Shown here in pieces: positions 54,071-64,000 of a stretch of 64,000 nt of DNA. The position numbers and the translations under genes are program-made. The stretch is from Hygrophila difformis. Taxonomy: Eukaryota > Streptophyta > Magnoliopsida > Lamiales > Acanthaceae. Below the pieces are notes generated by a model. It was not told the origin of the DNA. It saw only the letters and a list, made by a program, of their open reading frames with translations, and made no database searches. The stretch lies in the NCBI GenBank assembly GCA_030278955.1, contig JAOANR010000013.1, positions 42,506,191 to 42,570,190 of the forward strand, in the 5' to 3' direction. The stretch's first letter is position 1; each line of letters starts with the position of its first letter.

Positions 54071-56010
54071 CTTTTGCAACCCTAGGATTGCCTCCCTCTT
54101 GGTTTGCCAATTTTAAGTATACTCCCCAAACTTTAGGAAAATTGTAATATGCCCCCTGAGTATTCTAAACCTTAGGATTTGAGCCCTTAGTGTTTAGGTA
54201 ATTCCAAGATTGAACCCCTTGATTTTAGAAGACCAAAATTTAACCCCAACATATTTGGTATTTGAGGATAGGTCTCAAAATATTTAATTTTAAGTCCAAA
54301 AATTTAAAATGAACTTAAAATTAAATCCCAAACAATATTTAACATGTATTTTTTTGTTTACATGTAAATATCCATTTTTTTTGTAGTGCCCAAAATTTGA
54401 TTTTGTGGAAATTTAACTTTAAGTCCAAAAAAAAATTAAAATGAACTTAAAATTAATTCCCAAAATTGACATGCATTTTTTTTATTGCATTCATCTTGCA
54501 ATATTTTTTCATGTCATTAAAAAAATAACATTGCATTTATCTTGCAAATGTATTTTTTCTTTTTTCTTTCTCTTCAAGGAAATAATCCCTTTTTTTGCAG
54601 TGGCATCATGGGCATCAATTTGAACTATTTGGATGATCAACTTGAAGCGGATGTTCTTGATTGTAATCCATTGCCAGCAAGTCTTGATTGTAGTGGATGT
54701 TCTTGAATTTATTTGTTGTTTTAATTTCTTCCATTGATGCTTTGCATTCCCACGATGTGATTGTAATCAAAACTTTGATGTAATCAAGACTACTTTTGTT
54801 TTCGCCTTCACTGTTTGCCTTAATTTTCCGCTTCAATCTTGAAAGCCTTGCATAGCACACATGTTGACGAACAAAATCAATCTTTTGGAAACTTTGGGGA
54901 ATAAAATCTTGATGGAATTTGGTCAAGTTGCATGCGTATCCGTCTTGGGAATCATGCCACATCGTAGTTCAAGTGATGCATTTTTTTACATCACATTTTT
55001 TTATACTCTGGCGAAGGTCACGTGTAGTTTAATCCTTGTGCGTTTAAGGAGCATTTTCCTCGATTTTTTTCAAGACCTTGCAACGGTCATTCCCACCACC
55101 TTTTGTGTTGATGGTTCATCGCATGAATTTTAACTCATTGCCCCCAGTCAGCTCCTTAGTTAGCTCATGTTAGACAATTTGGCTGTGCTGAAGATGCGTT
55201 TGGTCTCCAGAATTTTGTCTTCGGCGTTTTTCCTTGAAATTTTGTGTCGAGGGCCTCAATTTGATGAAGATCCACGTGATATGCACCTAGCGCATACTAT
55301 GAAGAACTTCGAGATGGATTATTGGTATTCTTGAAAGTGATATGGTCATCCAAAAACACATTTCCTTGCTTCAACAGGAGCTTTTGGGCTTGATCCGGTT
55401 GAAGATATGAAAATTTGAAGAACATCGAGAGAGACTTTGAGCTTGCTCCTCTTGAAGCTTTAGAGCCTTGAAGGTTTCAAGGACTTTGGACTTGATCCTC
55501 ATAAAAGCTTGAAGAACTTCCAGAGGGACTTTGACACTTGTTTTTTCTGAAGAATTTTTCTTAAGTGATGGACAAAATTTAATTAACCCACATACTCAAT
55601 TTTTGTCCAGTAATGGGTTGATATAATTAATCCATCTACTTCATTTTCCACTAAGTAATTGATCAACTTAATTAATCCAATTACTCAAAATTTTTAAAGT
55701 AATGGATCGACTTTATTGACCAATTACTTGAATTCTTTTTCAAATAAAGGATTAAATTTAATTAACCCAATTACTTATTCTTTTTTTTTTTGCCATGACT
55801 GAACTTAGAAAAATAATTTCCAAGTTGCCTACGTACCCTGTGAAGGGATCAAGCCATTACGTAGTTCAAAACAAATTGAATTTGTTTATTTTGAGCCGTA
55901 CACAGTTTATACTCTTGCGGGCCAGGAGTATTACATTTTTTTTGATTTCTTTTTTTTTTGTGACGTGCAGTTTAGGCTCGTGCGTCAAGGAGCATTTTCC
56001 TGGAAATTTT
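54071..56010. other. element E spacer between antisense ORF and integrase remnant
   Basis: No gene. 54955-55030 recurs at 55860-56000 (GTAGTTCAA ... AAGGAGCATTTTCCT). 55245-55340 recurs at 56915-57005 (CCTCAATTTGATGAAGATCC). 55370-55560 has decayed GAGCTTGATCCTC units like the repeat at 57030-57540. Confidence 0.6.
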
Positions 56011-57018
56011 TCAAGCGTAGAACTTCTTCAAAAACCGCCCATTTATCGGTCCGATGCTCACTCCATCGTTATCAATCATCATGTAGACTCCGTTTGTGAA
56101 GACTTCCGTGATGACGTATGGTCCATCCCATTTGGAGGTGAACTTGTTCCCACTGCGGTAATTGATGACAATGGGTCCCCGTATGGCGAGGACGAGATCT
56201 CCGACTTGGAATGAACGTGCCTTGACTTTTTTTTTTTGTTGTAGAACTTGGACAGACGAGTTTGGTAACATTCCAACCTTTGTTGTGCTTCGAGCCGTTT
56301 TTCATCAAGAGCTTTGCAGCCGGGCGTTGTCTTCTTCAGTGAGCCCTTCTTGGATGGCAACTCTCAACGACGGGATTTGCGTTTCCAGTGACAACACGGC
56401 TTCCACTCCATAGACCAATGAGTATGGCGTTGCCTTGGTGGGGGTGCGGAAGGTTGTGCGATATGCCCATAGAGCTTCGTTGATCCTTCCATGCCAGTCT
56501 CGTTTTGACTTGGAGACAACTTTCTTCAGCAAACCGCATAAGGTTTTGTTGAAGGCCTCCGCAAGTCTTTTTGTCGATGGATAATACGCAGAGCTCTTCC
56601 GTTGAGTGAATTCGACCTTCTCACACAACTTGGCGATTGTGTTATTGATGAATGATCGTCCGTTGTCAGTCATGATATAACGCGGGATGCCATAGCGGTA
56701 AATGATATTGATTCGGATGACGCTTGCAACATATTCCCCTTTGACTTCTCTAAAGGGTGCAACTTCAGCCCACTTGGAGAAGTAGTCGGTTGCGGCAAGG
56801 ATGTAGATATGCCCCCCGTAAGAATTTTGGCGTCGGTCCGGCGATGTCCATTCCCATGCATCGTCAAACGGCCATGATGCCACAGTTGGATGCAACGGCT
56901 CAGGAGGTTGGTGAATGGCCTCAATTTGATGAAGATCCGCGCAAGACACGTTTGACATGGACCATAAAGAACTTTGAGATGATCTTTCGACATATTTGGA
57001 GGTGATTTGACTCTCCAA
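56011..57018 (-). pseudogene. Tat-lineage integrase remnant
   Basis: The core reads ATDYFSKWAEV, IMTDNGRSF and LAEAFNKTL, followed by WAYRTTFRTPTKATP and, in another frame, RSFQVGDLVLAIRG and a C-terminus ending FLKKFYA. At least two frame changes occur: one near 56315 and one in the A-run at 56227-56238. A third, near 56850, shifts the first catalytic segment out of frame. The zinc-binding head is largely lost. Confidence 0.85.
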
Positions 57019-57019
57019 G

Positions 57020-57560
57020 AATGCATTTCCTTACTTCAATAGGGGCTTTTGTGCTTGATCCTCTTGACGGGCTTGACGACTTTGAAGATTTGAAAGACTT
57101 TAGGAGGGGCTTTGAGCTTGATCCTCGTGAAGACTTGGAGACTTGAAGTGCTTCCGGAGGGGCTTCGAGCTTGATCCTCATGAAGAATTTGAAGACTTGT
57201 TTTTGAAGGCCTCATGAGGGGCTTTTGAGCTTGATCCTCTTGAAGGAATGAACTTGAACATTTTTAAGGCATCATGAGGGGCTTTGAGCTTGATCCTCTT
57301 GAAGGATTTGGAGACTTGAAGTGCTTCCGGAGGGGCTTCGAGCTTGATCCTCATGAAGAATTTGAAGACTTGTTTTTGAAGGCCTCATGAGGGGCTTTTG
57401 AGCTTGATCCTCTTGAAGGAATGAACTTGAACATTTTTAAGGCATCATGAGGGGCTTTGAGCTTGATCCTCTTGAAGGATTTGGAGACTTGAAGTGCTTC
57501 CGGAGGGGCTTCGAGCTTGATCCTCATGAAGAACTTGAAGATTTGAAAGACTTCGAGACG
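57020..57560. repeat. 173-bp tandem repeat replacing RT and RNase H in element E
   Basis: ACTTGAAGTGCTTCCGG begins at 57141, 57314 and 57487, an exact 173-bp period. Inside each unit a 55-60 bp subunit (GAGGGGCTTTGAGCTTGATCCTC) occurs three times, so it is a higher-order repeat. It sits exactly between the end of gag-protease and the integrase remnant. Confidence 0.9.
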
Positions 57561-57717
57561 ATGGACGACTATCTTGGGGTCCAGCTCGGGCATTTCTTTG
57601 TAGGGCCGTGCGAAGACGTCTTTGAACTCTTAGAGGAGCGCCACGTACTTCTCCGCTTCATTTACGGTCAGTAGGGCACTGATAAACGTTGGGCGAGGAT
57701 CTTTTCATCGCCGAAGT

Positions 57718-60700
57718 TTATCTCACGCAGTTCATCCACCGTGACCTTGATTTCTTCTTCAAGTTGCATCGGTGTTGCGTTGGCGTCTTCTTCATTTGGC
57801 TCACTGCAATCAATGGTAATATGATTGACGGATTCAACGGTGTCGGTTTGATCATCTTCGTCATGCTTTGTGAAGATGATCGTTTCTTGAGCCTCAACCA
57901 TCCGTCGGATGAGACGGACCATTCGACTTGACGTTTCATACGGGAAGGTACCGTGCTTCTCACATCGTTGCCGTAGTTCGGGTCGTCCAATATTCCTTGC
58001 TTTACTAGAGACCGCTCTTCGCTAGCCGATGTTTTGATTTGTGATTGGCATTTTGTAGAACCTAGCCTTTTGAAGACGGATTTTGCAGAGTCTTCTTTGG
58101 CAACAGCCCCGAGCCTATCGAAAACAGTTGGCTTCACTCCTTCGTTTGCTCGAAGCCGGCGAAAGACGGATTCTTTGTGCTCGATTGTCTCCGTTAAGCC
58201 AAGTCTATCATGGACACTTCGTTTTTGCTCTCCTTTTGACGGACTACCAATGCGATCAAATGCTGACTTTCGTGCAGGTTGGTCCTTTGGAGCACGATCC
58301 TCTTGATTTGCTTCTTCGGTGATGTAATTGGCCGTAGCTCGTTTTATGACGATACGAACCGGTGCCTTCACTGTTTGTTCCGCTTTGACGAATATGGGCG
58401 CTTTCGATGCTTGGGGCGCCGTGTCAAATTCCGCAACATACCCAAGTCCACTCCGGTCACCTTTTCTCCGATTGTTGTCTGGGAGCTTTCCCAACGGCGA
58501 TGGCTCATTTGGGTGGAAGCCAGACTTGGTGAGCAACTTGAATGCCTTCGGACCGAATTCTTTGTCATTCTTCAGTCGACGTGCCTCATTGCCTTTGAGT
58601 TGAATCTTCAACACTTTCTGCGATGTGCCGGGATCAATGGGCGTTAGCGGGAGTGTAAGTCCTTCGAATGCTTCTTCCATGATGGATTTTCCTTTATCAT
58701 CATGGACTGGTTGATCATCTTTATGTTCTTCTTCCTCCAACAAAGGTGCCTTAGCTTTGGACGCCTCAAGGTAGTACTTAGCATCCCCATCATAAGACTC
58801 GGCCACCGCAAATGGTTTATCATCGGCGATAACCCTTTTGACGACGCCGTTGTGCACGTACTTGAGGCATTGGTGCCATGTTGAAGGGACGACGCCGTTC
58901 TCGTGGATCCATGTCCGACCTTTGAAGCATGTTGTATGATGTCCTTGCGTCAATGACGTGGAAGTACGTGCTCGCACCATGTCATCAATTTGCAGCCGGA
59001 CTCGGATTGCACCAAGGGATTTTTGCCCCTCTTGGTTGAAGCCTTGTATCAACATTTTGCTATTGGATAGTTCTTCCTCCGAGATGCCCAATTCCTTCAG
59101 GGTGTGAAGTGGCATGATGTTGACGGCAGAACCTCCATCTATCAGGACGCGGTTTACTCGCTTGTTGTCTACGTATCCAACGACGAACAATGGTCGGTTA
59201 TGAGCCTTCGAATTTTCCAGCTCCATCGGCATGTCGTCGTCATTGAACGTGATGGAAAGCATGCATTCGTTGAGATGTGAATGATCCACAACTTGTTTGG
59301 TGTGGTTTTGCTTTGACGTGCTCCCGACTTCGAAGACGGTGTTGCACGTTGTGGACTTGTCGGGAACTTTGATCTCGATTGAGTCAACTTGGATGGAAAT
59401 GGTGTTGGCAGTCTCCGCTTCGTCTGCCAAGGTGATTTTGCCTTGTTTGACGAGATCCATGACTTTGTCTTTGAAAACGAAGCAATCTTGGATCGTGTGG
59501 CTCACCAAACGGTGGTACTTGCAGTATAGTGGGTCGTTGGTCATCCCCGCTTGCTCGGGACGTTTCATCCTTGGTAGCTCGATGAGGTCTTCTTTCATCA
59601 AGTCATCGAAGATGCCCGGTAAGTCGGAGTCAAGGAATGGGTATGTCTTGGCCCGTCTATCTTCCAACGACGACTTTTGACGTTGAGCTTGTGGTGGCTT
59701 CGGCTTGTCGCTTGTCACCGGCTCTTTCCCACGTACCTTTACGAAAGTGGCGCTTGTAACCATCGCATCCTTTGTTGGCGGCTTTGACGGTGGTTCACCT
59801 CTCTTCTCCCATTCGACTCGGTTGTTTGTACGAGTTTTTTGAACGGGCGGACCATAGGCTCCACTTGACGCCAAGCTTAGCTCCATGTCGTGAGCACGGG
59901 TTGCAAGCTCCTCAAATGTTCGGGGACGAATGCCTTGCAGGATGTATCGTAGACCCCATTGCATGCCTTGGATGCACATCTCAATCGCTGACGTTTCCGA
60001 CAAGCGATCCTTGCAGTTGAGGCTTAGGCTCCTCCAGCGGTTGATGTAGTCAATCACCGGCTCGCTCTTTGATTGTTGCGTGTTCGTCAATTCTATCATG
60101 CTGACGGTACGCCGAGTGCTGTAAAAACGATTCAGGAACTCTTGTTCGAGTTGATCCCAACTGTCGATACTGCCGTGTTCCAAGTCAGTGTACCATTCGA
60201 ATGCATTTCCCTTTAGCGAACGAACGAACTGCTTGACGAGGTGATCTCCAAACGTTCCCGCTTCGTTGCATGTTTCCACGAAATGGGCGATATGTTGCTT
60301 GGGGTTCCCCTTACCATCAAACGGTTGGAACTTAGGCGGTTGGTAGCCTATCGGCATCCTTAATGAATCAATGCGGGCACTGTATGGCTTGAGATATGTC
60401 GAGGAGGATTTTGATCCCGCCGAGACCTCTTCCTTTAGCGTTCCCGTGATGAACTCTTTCAGTTGATCAACCGAGATGAAGCCGTCAGGAGTGACTTGGA
60501 CGTCAGCGGTTGCTTTTCCTTTTGCCGAAGCGCCTTGCCGGGAAGTCTCTCCATCGTCGCGGATCTCTACGGGCTTGTTCACCGCTGGGCCGCCGTTGGA
60601 GCCATCTAGTCTGTTCATCATTTGCTCCATGCGTGCATCTTGCAACTCGGATCTCTTCACAAGCATTTCCACGATCTTTGTCAGATTGGACATTTGCTCT

Positions 60701-60966
60701 TCAAGAGTGCTGGCTTGGGTTGTCATTGCAGCAGCATGACGCAGGGCGGATGTTTCTTCTTGATCTCCCCGCGGGCTTGACAACGGCGTGGAAGATCCCG
60801 ATCTATGGTCGTTTCCTTCTTCCAGCAGCGGCATATCCGCATCAACTTCTTTTCCCCGCGCAGCATCGGCGGCCTCCATTGCTTTCTTCATGTTCCTTGT
60901 GGTGACATTGGGCATAGCGGCACCGGATGTTGAAGAGTTGCTCTTGGAGGTGTTCCTTGAAGCCAT
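57718..60966 (-). CDS. Tat-lineage gag-protease ORF of element E
   Basis: 1082 codons from [11 protein letters not shown]; the frame is open without interruption. A coiled-coil-like N-terminal part ([17 protein letters not shown]) is followed by the gag core ([50 protein letters not shown]). [18 protein letters not shown] is the usual zinc-like patch. The aspartic protease with [12 protein letters not shown] lies near two-thirds of the length, then [18 protein letters not shown]. No RT follows; the frame ends in unrelated sequence. An intact gag could still package the element's RNA with enzymes from a relative. Confidence 0.88.
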   Translation of the reverse strand: MASRNTSKSNSSTSGAAMPNVTTRNMKKAMEAADAARGKEVDADMPLLEEGNDHRSGSSTPLSSPRGDQEETSALRHAAAMTTQASTLEEQMSNLTKIVEMLVKRSELQDARMEQMMNRLDGSNGGPAVNKPVEIRDDGETSRQGASAKGKATADVQVTPDGFISVDQLKEFITGTLKEEVSAGSKSSSTYLKPYSARIDSLRMPIGYQPPKFQPFDGKGNPKQHIAHFVETCNEAGTFGDHLVKQFVRSLKGNAFEWYTDLEHGSIDSWDQLEQEFLNRFYSTRRTVSMIELTNTQQSKSEPVIDYINRWRSLSLNCKDRLSETSAIEMCIQGMQWGLRYILQGIRPRTFEELATRAHDMELSLASSGAYGPPVQKTRTNNRVEWEKRGEPPSKPPTKDAMVTSATFVKVRGKEPVTSDKPKPPQAQRQKSSLEDRRAKTYPFLDSDLPGIFDDLMKEDLIELPRMKRPEQAGMTNDPLYCKYHRLVSHTIQDCFVFKDKVMDLVKQGKITLADEAETANTISIQVDSIEIKVPDKSTTCNTVFEVGSTSKQNHTKQVVDHSHLNECMLSITFNDDDMPMELENSKAHNRPLFVVGYVDNKRVNRVLIDGGSAVNIMPLHTLKELGISEEELSNSKMLIQGFNQEGQKSLGAIRVRLQIDDMVRARTSTSLTQGHHTTCFKGRTWIHENGVVPSTWHQCLKYVHNGVVKRVIADDKPFAVAESYDGDAKYYLEASKAKAPLLEEEEHKDDQPVHDDKGKSIMEEAFEGLTLPLTPIDPGTSQKVLKIQLKGNEARRLKNDKEFGPKAFKLLTKSGFHPNEPSPLGKLPDNNRRKGDRSGLGYVAEFDTAPQASKAPIFVKAEQTVKAPVRIVIKRATANYITEEANQEDRAPKDQPARKSAFDRIGSPSKGEQKRSVHDRLGLTETIEHKESVFRRLRANEGVKPTVFDRLGAVAKEDSAKSVFKRLGSTKCQSQIKTSASEERSLVKQGILDDPNYGNDVRSTVPSRMKRQVEWSVSSDGWLRLKKRSSSQSMTKMIKPTPLNPSIILPLIAVSQMKKTPTQHRCNLKKKSRSRWMNCVR

Positions 60967-61009
60967 TGGATTTCGTTGACGACGTCTGGAGGAGATGAAA
61001 GGCAGAAGT

Positions 61010-61027
61010 GTCCCACTGGGCGTGCCA
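61010..61027 (-). other. primer binding site of element E
   Basis: On the minus strand this reads TGGCACGCCCAGTGGGAC, five bases inside the 5' LTR. I did not assign the tRNA with certainty. Confidence 0.75.
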
Positions 61028-61032
61028 AAATC

Positions 61033-61892
61033 TGTAGGTGCAAAAATGCGTAGACAAAAACTGCAAAATAATTTTATTAATTTCACAAGAAATGTCTACA
61101 ATTACAGAGAAATTTAAATATCAAATAACATGTAGAAAATCAAACTATATGGGTTCGACTTCTGGTACTCCTTTGATTCCTCCAGCTTTGAAGACGTCGA
61201 GATATTTTTATGCTTCTTCTCCGGCTTCTCGGAATTTCTACAGCGTTTTGTTGCTGTAAGATCTCAAGTGTATGAGTCTTGAGAATGAGTAGACGTGTAT
61301 GAGTCGTCTCTCTATGTGTCTGAGTGTATGAGTCTCAGAGTATGACTGTTTAGAGGTTGCAGGAGTGTATTTGATTCTTCTTCGCCTCTTTAATATTTCT
61401 GCAGCGTTTTGTTGCTGTAGATTCTCAAGTATATGAGTCTTGAGAGTGAGTAGTGTATGGAGACCTCTGTCTGGAAGTGAAGAAGTCGTAGTGACCCCCC
61501 AATATGTGACAGGGTGCCTCTATTTATAGAGGGAAAAACCCTAGGGTTTGTGGATGATGGACCAATCGATGGGCTGGTCCAATCCACATTTCTATTGGGT
61601 CAGTGAGCACGTGGGCCTTTCATCTGGGCTTGTTCACATTGACTGATTTCTATGGACTGGCCTGCTTCAAGTGTCCATTGGATCATAGGCTTGTGGGTCT
61701 TTCATCTGGACTTGTCCACATTGGCCCAAAATATAATTAAATCAATTTGACATGATGGATCCAAATGACCCAATAAATATTAATAATTATTTCAAGCATT
61801 TAATTTATTTAAAATGCTTAAAATTAATTAAATTAATATTTAAATTTGCACGTGTCGCATTTTTAGTGGCGAATAAATTTCACGTGTTTACA
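61033..61892 (-). repeat. 5' LTR of element E
   Basis: Partner of 50933-51792; TATA-like site at 61521-61530. Confidence 0.93.
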
Positions 61893-62215
61893 CCACTGTA
61901 TTGGTATGTGATTTACCACAGCTACCATATAGTATTTACCAAGTTATTGGTACGTGATTTACCACATATACCATATGGTATTTACCAAATTCTAATTGCT
62001 ATATGTTTTACCACAAATACCTTATGATGTTTACCAGGTTATTCCACATATATCATATGGTATTTTTCAAATTTTTTGTATGTGCTTTACCACAAATATC
62101 TTATATAGTGTTTACCAGGTTATTGGTATGTGTTTTACCATTGTATTAGTATGTGCTTTACCAAGTGCTTAGTGTGTGATTTACCAGGTTATTGGTATGT
62201 GTTTTGCTTAACTTT
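61893..62215. repeat. TTTACCA minisatellite, right part
   Basis: Continuation of 50690-50932, with units such as GTTATTGGTATGTGTTTTACCA. It starts with the CCACT duplication of element E. Confidence 0.75.
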
Positions 62216-62243
62216 CCTAATACATGGGGCCTAAAACATAATA

Positions 62244-62505
62244 CTCCCTCCATCTCACTTTACTTGTCTTGTTTGGCTTTCTGACACTGTTCATTGTTTA
62301 ACTTTGACTCAATGTTAAAGCAAGTATATATTTGAAAAAAAAAATCGAGTTGGGTCTTGTTATAATCGAAAAATCACGTAGTTTTATAATATATATTTTT
62401 CATAATTTTTTGTTGTATATATTTTGAGATATTAACAATTGAAAATGTGCATTGGATTGTGTGTACAGAAATCAAATAAGACATCGCTAAATGGGACAGA
62501 TTGAG
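62244..62505. mobile_element. Stowaway-like MITE (5)
   Basis: TA at 62242-62243 and 62506-62507; CTCCCTCCATCTCACTTTA to GGGACAGATTGAG. 262 bp, different subfamily from MITEs 1, 3 and 4. Confidence 0.82.
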
Positions 62506-62507
62506 TA

Positions 62508-63058
62508 TTTGAAATGAAGGGGCTTTGACTCTTATTTTTGTATATTTTTGTAGTGGGTACTGGGCCTTATTTTTCCAAATAAAAAAGTAAATTGAAAAGT
62601 TGATATTTTTGGCCCATTTAGTTATATTGGAGTTTCAGAAACCAAACATCACTTTCACCAAAAAAGAAACCAAACATCACAGTAGACTGTTGTAGTAATA
62701 TGAAGTATAGACATGTTCCCGCAGATTATATGGGGAAAAAGAATCATCTTGAAATACAACAAAAGTATTTTATGCAACCATTTGTAAGCATTATACGTGT
62801 GTTGTAAAATGACATGTACAAAAGTCGACCTAAAACGTGTTTAATTTAGTAAGCTCAGTTAAAAGAGTTCCTTTTTGTTTGTCTTATTAATTGACAAAGA
62901 TGATGCAATGAGATGAGAATGGTTTGAGAAGTATGTAGATGGCATAAACATTCCTTCATGCGAAGTATATACACAGTGGCTTTACAATTTAGAAAGAAAA
63001 GAAAACAAAAAATTAAAAAAAAAAAAAAGACAAGACATTATAGAAGTAATGAACAAGG
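62508..63058. other. AT-rich host stretch
   Basis: No gene is supported. 62965-63050 resembles the downstream flank of the other response-regulator copies (TGGCTTTACAATTTA). Confidence 0.5.
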
Positions 63059-63059
63059 A

Positions 63060-63165
63060 AGGACTAGGACAATGATGGCGGCGGTGATAAAGGTCATGAT
63101 CGTTGGGATGACGAGTCCTAACGAGCTGTTGTAATTCTCCGGCGGCATTGCCCTCGGCAGTGATT
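63060..63165 (-). pseudogene. response-regulator exon 4 scrap
   Basis: On the minus strand RAMPPENYNSSLGLV aligns with RAMMQPPENHNRSLGLVARN of the intact gene, and the nucleotide match AAGGTCATGAT...CTCCGGCGGC is plain (compare 44399-44470). Both sides are truncated. Confidence 0.75.
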
Positions 63166-63174
63166 TTTCCAAAT

Positions 63175-63340
63175 TATTTTTCATTTTCATCATTTCTTTA
63201 AATTGTTTCTTCTATTCAAGCCATTCTTGTGACAAAACCTGAGTTTTCGGTTCACTATAAGCAGAGTAACTCTAAAACCCTAAAAAAAGAAAATTTATAT
63301 CAAATGTAATTTTGATTTGGATGGCTCACGATGGGAAAGT
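63175..63340. repeat. segmental-duplication block, paralogue of 43605-43790
   Basis: TTTCATCATTTCTTTA, GTGACAAAACCTGAGTTTTCGG and GTAATTTTGATTTGGATGGC occur in the same order as at 43605-43790 and 49905-50075. In the other copies this block precedes a response-regulator gene end by about 200 bp, so a further copy may lie to the right of the window. Confidence 0.75.
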
Positions 63341-63420
63341 ACTAGGGAGATTACTTTTATACATTCATCGAACGATCTCTATTTTATCATGGTTTTTTGT
63401 CACATTTTTCCTTAATAATA

Positions 63421-63684
63421 CTCCCTCCGTTCCTTTTTAGTTGTCTTTTTAGAAACAAAAAAGTGTTCCAAAATAATTGTCACTTTCCATTTTTATATCA
63501 CATTTTTCCAATATTACCCTTTTACTTTCATAAATATTATTGATTCTCTCTCCACTCCAACTCACTTTTACTTGATTTGTGTGTAAATAAATGAGGGCAA
63601 AATTGGAAAACTAGATGATAATGATTACTATTCTTGGTATTCGTAATTTGTGGTAAAACGTTCACTAAATAGGAACAGAGGGAG
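63421..63684. mobile_element. Stowaway-like MITE (6)
   Basis: TA at 63419-63420 and 63685-63686; CTCCCTCCGTTCCTTTTTAG to AGGAACAGAGGGAG. 264 bp, non-coding. Confidence 0.88.
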
Positions 63685-63715
63685 TATATGTTTGGGAAAT
63701 GCAGTGGCGGACTTA

Positions 63716-64000
63716 GGGTCTGTTCTGCACGCAGAGCTGTAGCTGTGAGCTGTAGCTGCGAGCTAGAGCTGTCGGGAGCTGTGGGAGCTGTAGCTGTCAG
63801 TTTTATTTAAGTGTTTTGTACAACTAGCTGTAACTGTAAAAAAAATGTATGAAATGACGTAAAAGGACAAATATTTATGTAGACTATTGGGTAGTGAGTT
63901 GGTTATTGAGATAAAATTGCAATTGCTCAACCATAAGCTAGGAGCTTACTTTTTAAAGCTACTACAGGTAGCTTCTAAAAAGAATCTTCCAAAAGCTCCC
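63716..64000. mobile_element. AGCTGTAGCTGTGAGC-type MITE, cut by window end
   Basis: It starts GGGTCTGTTCTGCACGC and runs into AGCTGTAGCTGTGAGCTG units, with AGCT-containing inverted counterparts near 63940-63998. This composition is typical of hAT-like MITEs in plants. The right end and target duplication are outside the window. Confidence 0.5.

Larger units (their letters stand above)
50933..61892 (-). mobile_element. element E: Tat-lineage Ty3/gypsy derivative lacking RT
   Basis: LTRs of 860 bp each (50933-51792, 61033-61892) run from TGTAGGTGC to GTGTTTACA; I found one differing base (about 50962 versus 61062). A perfect CCACT duplication flanks it (50928-50932, 61893-61897). Minus-strand order: 5' LTR, PBS, gag-protease, tandem repeats in place of RT and RNase H, integrase remnant, a long spacer with an antisense ORF, polypurine tract, 3' LTR. 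It must depend on a related element for replication, yet it moved recently. Confidence 0.93.

Noticed and set aside
57020..57560. Centromeric satellite array
   Set aside because: The repeat is only about three units and lies inside element E between its genes.
57351..57593. Lys/Ser-rich peptides encoded by the 173-bp repeat
   Set aside because: They merely translate the tandem repeat and no conserved start or stop is kept between units.

Overview
The window is nuclear DNA of a flowering plant, most likely a eudicot. Three things show this: spliced genes with GT-AG introns; plant-specific families (type-B response regulator with a GARP domain, At2g35280-like F-box, FAR1-like); and dense plant LTR retrotransposons and Stowaway/hAT MITEs. 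The species cannot be named from the sequence. No bacterial, organellar, tRNA or rRNA gene was seen.

Layout. 1-705 is the end of an LTR cut by the window edge. 706-4960 is a wrecked type-B response regulator-like (RR-B) gene on the minus strand, split by a 3.2 kb non-autonomous LTR element (A, 937-4118). 5721-25667 is one 19.9 kb Athila-type Ty3/gypsy element (D, minus) with 4.7 kb LTRs and a perfect GGCGA target duplication. It carries a stop-riddled gag-pol and, in the env-like position, an F-box ORF. 25668-28190 is low-coding host DNA with an unidentified ORF remnant and a broken NAD(P)HX dehydratase fragment. 28.2-30.4 kb holds an Athila LTR relic, a 1.3 kb insertion with a FAR1-like two-exon ORF, and a MITE. 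30397-35596 is a Ty1/copia element (B, minus) with three in-frame stops. 37018-42191 is an intact, very young Ty1/copia element (C, plus). 44041-45701 is the one intact host gene, a four-exon RR-B-like gene. 45.7-50.9 kb is its duplicated upstream region, three dated-by-TSD small transposons, a Stowaway MITE and another RR-B remnant. 50933-61892 is a Tat-lineage Ty3/gypsy derivative (E, minus) that has lost reverse transcriptase, carries 173-bp tandem repeats in that place and has an antisense GC-rich ORF. 61.9-64 kb is minisatellite, MITEs and a last RR-B scrap.

Reading it as a whole: this looks like a tandem array of RR-B-like genes (traces at 0.7-4.9, 36.0, 44.0-45.7, 50.3 and 63.1 kb, with shared flanking blocks) that has been taken apart by waves of transposons. 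A is oldest (diverged LTRs, mutated TSD), B is intermediate, and D, C and E are recent (LTR pairs nearly identical).

The most unusual signals are the captured-looking F-box gene inside the Athila element; two unrelated hairpin-repeat arrays (TCGCGG type in D, GCGGTTTAGACCGC type in A) inside retrotransposon LTRs; three copies of a polypurine-tract-like motif in D, two of them beside hairpins; and the antisense ORF in E. All functional statements rest on motif reading by eye; no database search was run.
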